Source: Jacaranda mimosifolia (Eukaryota > Streptophyta > Magnoliopsida > Lamiales > Bignoniaceae). From it: a stretch of 64,000 nucleotides of DNA. The notes beneath the pieces were generated by a model. It was given only the letters and a program-made list of their open reading frames with translations, did not search any database and had not been told where the DNA came from. The DNA is taken from assembly GCA_018894105.1 (NCBI GenBank), contig CM032129.1, positions 14,639,968-14,703,967 of the forward strand, written 5' to 3'. Below, piece after piece: positions 58,500 to 64,000 of the stretch (position 1 is its first letter; each line of letters begins with the position of its first letter). The position numbers were made by a program, and so were the translations under genes.

Positions 58500-60834
58500 A
58501 CTTTTATTATATATTTAGAAATTTAACATTAATTTGCTATGTCACTTGGGTTGTATTAGAGTTTTAACTAGCCATCTTCTTAATTGATGTGTATCTGCTT
58601 CATTACATTTTTTGTTTCTGTGGGATTGGGGTTGTATGAGTTCATTTGTTGAAGCATTAGATAGATTAGGGGCTTGGTGGAAATGGGTGCTCATTGTCAT
58701 CATCAACTTCTAACATGAACTCAACCGATACATAATCTCTGTCTCTCCAGAAAAAGATTAACTCCATACGTAGCCAGCCAAATATATGCTACAAGGGGAC
58801 ATCAGGTAGGGTATTTCAGTAAAAGGCAAATTATGTGGACTCTAGTACGTGCATGTGCCTGTAAGTTATGAAAATATATTGACATTGCCCTTGAAATCAT
58901 GTGGATATTTATTTTCCTTACTTTATACGTTAGAAACCATACTTTCAATGTTTGTTGTGTCTCGTAGGTACTTGTTGTGAACTTTTTGTAATTCATGTGG
59001 ATTAGTAGTTAGAGAATGCTATTTTAGCAAATGTTGACTGGTGCTACATTTAAGATAATTTGTACTTAGTTTCTTTTTAACTAACTAACTGAGCATTTTA
59101 CTTATTCTATAATCTATACATTTTCACATAGATCTACAAAGATGTTATGAAGTTATGTAGAGAACACAAAGTATTATTATGTTGAGAGAAACTAAGAAGA
59201 GTGAGATTTAGTATTTTTTATGTTTATGTATCCAGTAATTCCTTCTATTTTTTAGGTTAAAATTTATATCTACCATAAGATTATCTCTATTTGTAAGTTC
59301 TAGTTTTGTCTTTGTGCAAATGGGATGCATAAGAGTATCAAACCATTCGTCTGTGGTTTGGTGGAAGCCTTGTAGAGTTGTTTGTAGTAATACTGTATCA
59401 AATGATCATTAACACCTAATTTTCCTTCCTTGTAACAATGAGGAAAGCAACCTTTCAAATAATTAGGTTGAAAATATGATGATAAAATATTTGTTTTTGT
59501 GCATCCCTTAAAGCTTAGTTGTAACTGAGCTCTTTAGACAGTTGAAGGTATCAAATGTACCAAGTTGGTCTTCGTTGGATGAATTTAAAGCTTCAAACCA
59601 TGTCTTAGAAATCTAATATACCCAATTTATCTTAGCTAAAGGTCAAAGAGTCCTTATTATGTCTTAATTTCTAATAGCCTCTGCATTTTCTATTTCATTT
59701 TATCTTAGGTAAAGAGAAAATGAGAAGAAGGTGTAGTCTTTAGTCATTGCTTTACAATTTTCCACTAAAATTTCCATGGTTAACAATGTTTAATGATGTT
59801 TTTTTTTCTTATTCTTGCCTATACTATTAAATGTTCCCCCTCATGATCTGAAACGTTTGTTAGTTCCAATTGTCCAAATCTGCTGCTAAATTTTAGAGAT
59901 ACCATACTTTTGCTACCATTTAATATTAAGAAAGATTTGCCAAAAAAAAAATTCCTAATTTGAGTTAGTTTAACGGGTTGTGCCTTATACCAACAATCGA
60001 TGCCAAAGCAGAGAAAGTCAAGATTTTAATGTTATAAAGTAGAATGTATAACATTGGCCTACATCATTTTGTTGGCTCAAGCCGTTATTGGATTGGCAAT
60101 TATAAGCAAACCCTTACATTCATAAACAAAAATGCACCTAAATCCTTTTTAGTTCTTAATTGCACGCACATTAAAAGGTATCTCTTCTACAAGTAAGCAA
60201 ATGATTTAAACAATTCACTTCAAATAATAGTCTCTTTTCCATCTTTGTTTGGCCAAGACTAGTACCTGTTATTATATTTTCTAACTAATATGTCCATTTT
60301 CAAGTTCAAAAAACTTTAAAAGGTTGGAATTTCTGGAAGTTTAGTAGAGATAGAGAGATAGAGATTAGCTTATACTGGGTGCATTAAATTTTGAGAGTGG
60401 GTAGGTATTAAGACCATTTGTTTAATAATTAAAATAGCTTCAAAAGTACACATGATATTCTTTAGTCAGATAATAGGCACATACAAGATTCTTCTCCCAA
60501 TTCTTTTCATTATGTAATGCCTTTATTACATTCTAGATAAATATATAATTAAAAAATACTAGTCTTTGATAGGGTACATTGTATTGAGATTTTTAAGCAT
60601 AAGTTTTAATACTTACCTACTTTAGTTATGGTCTAAGCTAGCCAAACTTTCTTGTACTCTTTAAAGATTGTTTGAATAGCTAACTAGTCAAAAATCCATT
60701 ATCTGCTCTTTCTTGTTTATCTTTATTCTTATATATGTTTATTTGATAGATTTTCTGCCTAAGATTAAGTTTGATGTGAAGTCAAGTGTAGCACTAGGAT
60801 CCAATAAATAAAGCACAAAATTAACTAGGCTACA
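58500..60834. other. AT-rich intergenic DNA
   Basis: I see no gene, repeat array or terminal-repeat pair in this stretch. Confidence 0.5.
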
Positions 60835-62972
60835 CTCGAGACCAAGGATCTAATCATGCTTTAAATTCAGATTTGGATGAAGGATTACCTTGAACGCTCA
60901 AAATCCAAGGAAAGTAGGAGGAACAACACTTGAAAACTGTCTTCCAGCAGCGCAGTGGGTTCTTGGCAATAGTTTCCCAATCAAATCACCTCGAAATTGG
61001 CTGAAATTTGGACACAAGATCACCAACACCTTGATGAACATTCATTAAAAGATTCAGCCAAAATACAAAATCGAAAGCCACTCTAGGAATGCCTCCAAAC
61101 TAACTGGACTGCAATAGATCTCCAAAAGCCAAACAATCCAAGTGTATTACCTTTAATGTGATGATCCACACACCAATGGAAAATTCAAATCTCTCGTAGA
61201 TCAATTGGAAAATTGAGGAGAGAAGAGAGAGGATGAAGGCCGAATTTAGGAGGGAGAGGTGAAGAAAATGTGAAGCCTCATACACATGAGAAAATCATAC
61301 AAAATTGGAGGGAAAAATGGAATCTAACAATTAGATCTAGAATTGCAAGCTAGCTCTCAAGTGGCCATCCACTGTATCTATATATAAAAGGAGGGAAGGT
61401 GTGATGCTAGTTGGCATCACACCTCCCATGAGGTTCCACCAAAGCAAGCAAGTTGCATGTGAAATTCACATTTCACTTGCATTTGAATTTCATTTGCAAT
61501 CTTCATTTCATCTCATTAAATGTCATCCAAATAAATTCAAATGCACTCCAAATGAACTCTTTTACTTTAAATCTCCCTCCAAATTAATTCTTCACATTAA
61601 TTAAATTAACCCCTTAATTTAATTAATTAGTCTTGATATAACTCTTTAAATTTAACTCCTTAAGCTAGAAAGTGCTAACTTAACTCTTTAAGTTAACTTG
61701 ACTAATTGATAGTCATATGGCACCATCTAAATTAACTCCTTAATTTAATTGGTCTAATTTAACAATTAAATTGATCAAGCCAAAATGACCAAAAAATTAG
61801 TCAATTGTTTCCCTCCTTAAAATCGGTGAAGATGGAATTTTCTAACTCTTAGAGAATTTCCTTCATCATGTAGGATTTCTAATTGGCTTTGTATATGACC
61901 CATTAGGTTCTACCATTCATTGGACATGGACTCACAATTCTTGTGACTTTTAGAATATCAAAATATTCACATTAGTTTAAATTCCTTTAAACTAATGACT
62001 CAATTCAATTAATTTCTATTAATTGGAGAGTGCCCAATCTCCAAGGTTGATGTCCAACATCAAACCCATGGAGCCTAATTAATTGGCCGAAATGAATATG
62101 CTTTTAGAGAACCATTTTAGCTCTATGCTTGCCATGCAAATACGGTCCTTCCATCCTCTATCTCCCAAAAGAGGCCTAGGCAAGATATTTGCCGGCTCCT
62201 TAATAACCTCGATAACTATGTTTCTATTCCCAATGTTCTATTCCAGTTTATGATCTCATCTTCAAAAAACTCCTTTTCCAAATTATCACGCTGCCTTGTG
62301 CAAGGACTTCTTAGAATCGATCATTATAGAACACATAGGAGATGCACTCGCCCTTCGCAAGATGAGGAGGCATATCCCATCTTAGATCTCACAAACCTTC
62401 ATGTCTAAGTTGCTCATACCCAAGCTCAACCCCAAAAGACCCGTTAAGTGGTCAAGAAAGAGTCAAAGCATGAGGACCTAAACACAAGGTTACCATAGTC
62501 CTCAGCTCAATGAACTAATTATATGCATTAGTGTAGACTGGAGAACTTGCCACTATGGCTATCTAGTGGATTCTCCAGGCGGGCCTTCAATAAACCTGTT
62601 CTCTAGCAAGCACCAACTAACATTCATGCATGTCTCACATGGTTTGCTCATGAAATGGAGCAATATCCAACCATTGGATATATGCATCATTAGTGTAAGT
62701 CTATCCGAATCTTAGATGCCCTATCTCATAAGATTCTATGACTTGGAAGATTTAAGATCACGACCATGTAAGACTTATTTCATGATTACCACCCATTGCG
62801 TGACCAAGTCCCACAGTCTTGTGTGATTTAAAGGCTTCACCCAAATTCCAGTGAAGTAAATAAGCATAAGATGAAGATGGCCATTTATAATTAATATCAT
62901 TCAATCAATATTGTATCACAAGTGAAATAGTTTACTTGCCAATCTAATTAGCTGTAGGGCACTATTCCAACA
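60835..62972 (-). mobile_element. copia 3' LTR, ~2.1 kb
   Basis: On the minus strand the LTR begins TGTTGGAATAGTGCCCTAC at 62972, directly after a purine-rich stretch that follows the pol stop. It contains a TATA-like TTTTATATATAG (about 61377-61390), a pyrimidine-rich leader, and ends near the conserved block gattagatccttggtctcg at about 60860. The far boundary is approximate because the matching 5' LTR lies outside the window; its last 100 bases resemble the LTR remnant at 52.60-52.73 kb. Confidence 0.6.
61397..61424. repeat. perfect 11-bp inverted repeat in the copia LTR
   Basis: aggtgtgatgc and gcatcacacct are exact complements around a 6-base loop (tagttg). The hairpin lies about 10-20 bases upstream (minus sense) of the LTR TATA-like sequence. 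Confidence 0.9.
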
Positions 62973-62986
62973 ATCTCTCATTTATC

Positions 62987-64000
62987 CTAAAACCAATTCC
63001 CCATAGTTTTAAGACCCATCTTCTCAAGATGCCCTTCAAAGACCTTTTGCGATAGGGGTTTAGTCAGTAGATCTGCTATATTATCTTTTGAGGCAACCTT
63101 CTCCACTCAGATGTTGCTTCTATTAATGATCACCCGAATCAAATGACATCGCGTCAAAATGTGCTTGGATCATTGATGAGATCTTGGCTCTTTAGCTTGC
63201 GCTACCACCCCATTGTTGTCATAGAAGACAACCACTGGCTCAGCAATGTTATACACTATATCCAAATTCTGGATAAAATTTTTCATCTAAACACCTTACT
63301 TCGCTACTTCTGAAGCAGCAATATATTCTGCCTCTACGGTTGAATCAGTCATGGTCTCTTGTTTGGAACTCTTCCAACTCACCGTGCTACCATTGAGGTA
63401 AAATATGAATCTAAAAGTGGATTTTAGGTCATCTACATGGGATTGGAAACTAAAATTCAAAAATTCCTCGAGTTTTAATTCTCCATCGCCATATATCAAA
63501 AACAAATCTTTAGTCTTTCTCAAGTACTTAAGGATTACTTTATCGGCCATCTAGTGACATTCACCGAGGTTGGGTTCAAAGTGCACTTAGAACGTGTGCA
63601 ACATCTAGCTTTTTATATTGAACAGCATATATTATGCTCCCTATTGCGGATACATAAGGTATGTTCAACATTCTATGTCTCTCGTCATCAGTCTTAGGGG
63701 CCATAGACTTGTAGAGACGAAGACCGTGTCCCATTGAGAGGAATCCCTTACTAGATTCTTCCATACTAAACCTCTTTAGTATTTTGTCAATGTACAGTGT
63801 TTAGGAAAACCCCAGCATCCTTTTCGATCTATCTCTATAGATACATATTCCTAATATGTAGGATGTTTTTCCCAAATCCTTCATGGAGAAAAATCCTTCA
63901 TGGAGAATGGAGTAGATAACCATGCTTTAGTACACTCTAACATTGCTCTCTCATTTCCAATGAAAAGAATGTCATTGACATAAAGCACAATATACTATAT
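62987..64000 (-). pseudogene. copia pol 3' end (RT end, RNase H), runs off window
   Basis: Minus-strand copia polyprotein end. At the window edge it reads IVLYVNDILFIGNERAM, the reverse-transcriptase active-site region, where the second residue after V is N instead of D. A 17-bp direct duplication at about 63875-63911 (minus unit ctccatgaaggattttt) shifts the frame. Next come RFSMEESSKGFLSMGHGLRL and IPYVSAIGSIIYAVQYKKLD (63764-63576), then the RNase H part with VDDLKSTFRFIFYLNGSTVS, SWKSSKQETMTDSTVEAEYI and later NNGVVAQAKEPRSHQ, stop, SKHILTRCHLIR. It ends in MGNWF and a stop at 62987. Stops and shifts make it inactive. The remaining pol, gag and 5' LTR should lie beyond 64000. Confidence 0.85.

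Overview
The window looks like AT-rich, repeat-dominated nuclear DNA of a flowering plant, most likely a eudicot. It has one convincing intact gene with spliced introns, no bacterial-style operons, and fragments of nearly every plant transposon class: Ty3/gypsy, Ty1/copia, LINE, SINE, MULE, CACTA, hAT and MITEs. I cannot name the species.

Layout. 1-8.5 kb is AT-rich intergenic DNA followed by a heavily decayed minus-strand Ty3/gypsy relic. 8.5-12 kb is intergenic, with one short, cleanly framed terminal-exon candidate and a 181-bp MITE. 12.2-15.2 kb holds the one intact gene, a minus-strand three-exon beta-expansin (EXPB3-like, 256 aa). 15.4-27.5 kb has no gene; it holds microsatellites, a 370-bp MITE with a 5-bp target duplication, a 2-kb non-autonomous CACTA element and an AT minisatellite. 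27.6-34.3 kb reads as the 3' part of a Tat-type Ty3/gypsy element on the minus strand: LTR with TATA box, polypurine tract, an opposite-strand plant-mobile-domain (PMD) reading frame, tandem repeats, and the integrase C-terminus. 34.3-39.7 kb is a decayed Mutator-like element with PB1-like, MuDR, transposase and zinc-knuckle regions. 41-42 kb holds a broken exon of a RanBP2-type zinc-finger gene and a MITE. 44.9-45.4 kb is a 504-bp hAT element with an 8-bp target duplication. 46.4-52.6 kb is the gag-to-integrase part of a gypsy element, also minus strand and possibly the other half of the 27.6-34.3 kb element, split in gag by a 3.0-kb solo LTR. 52.6-55.7 kb is a truncated plus-strand copia, joined to a minus-strand LINE piece (55.7-57.0 kb) that spans the ORF1/ORF2 boundary. 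A tRNA-derived SINE with a 12-bp target duplication lies at 58.2 kb. A second copia of the same apparent family (LTR plus 3' pol, minus strand) runs off the right edge.

The genes do not form a pathway. The expansin is a secreted cell-wall-loosening protein, and everything else is best read as nested mobile DNA. The most interesting biology is the antisense PMD frame with tandem repeats in the gypsy 3' region, the solo LTR splitting gag at an almost base-exact join, and the captured or duplicated zinc-finger exon next to a MULE.
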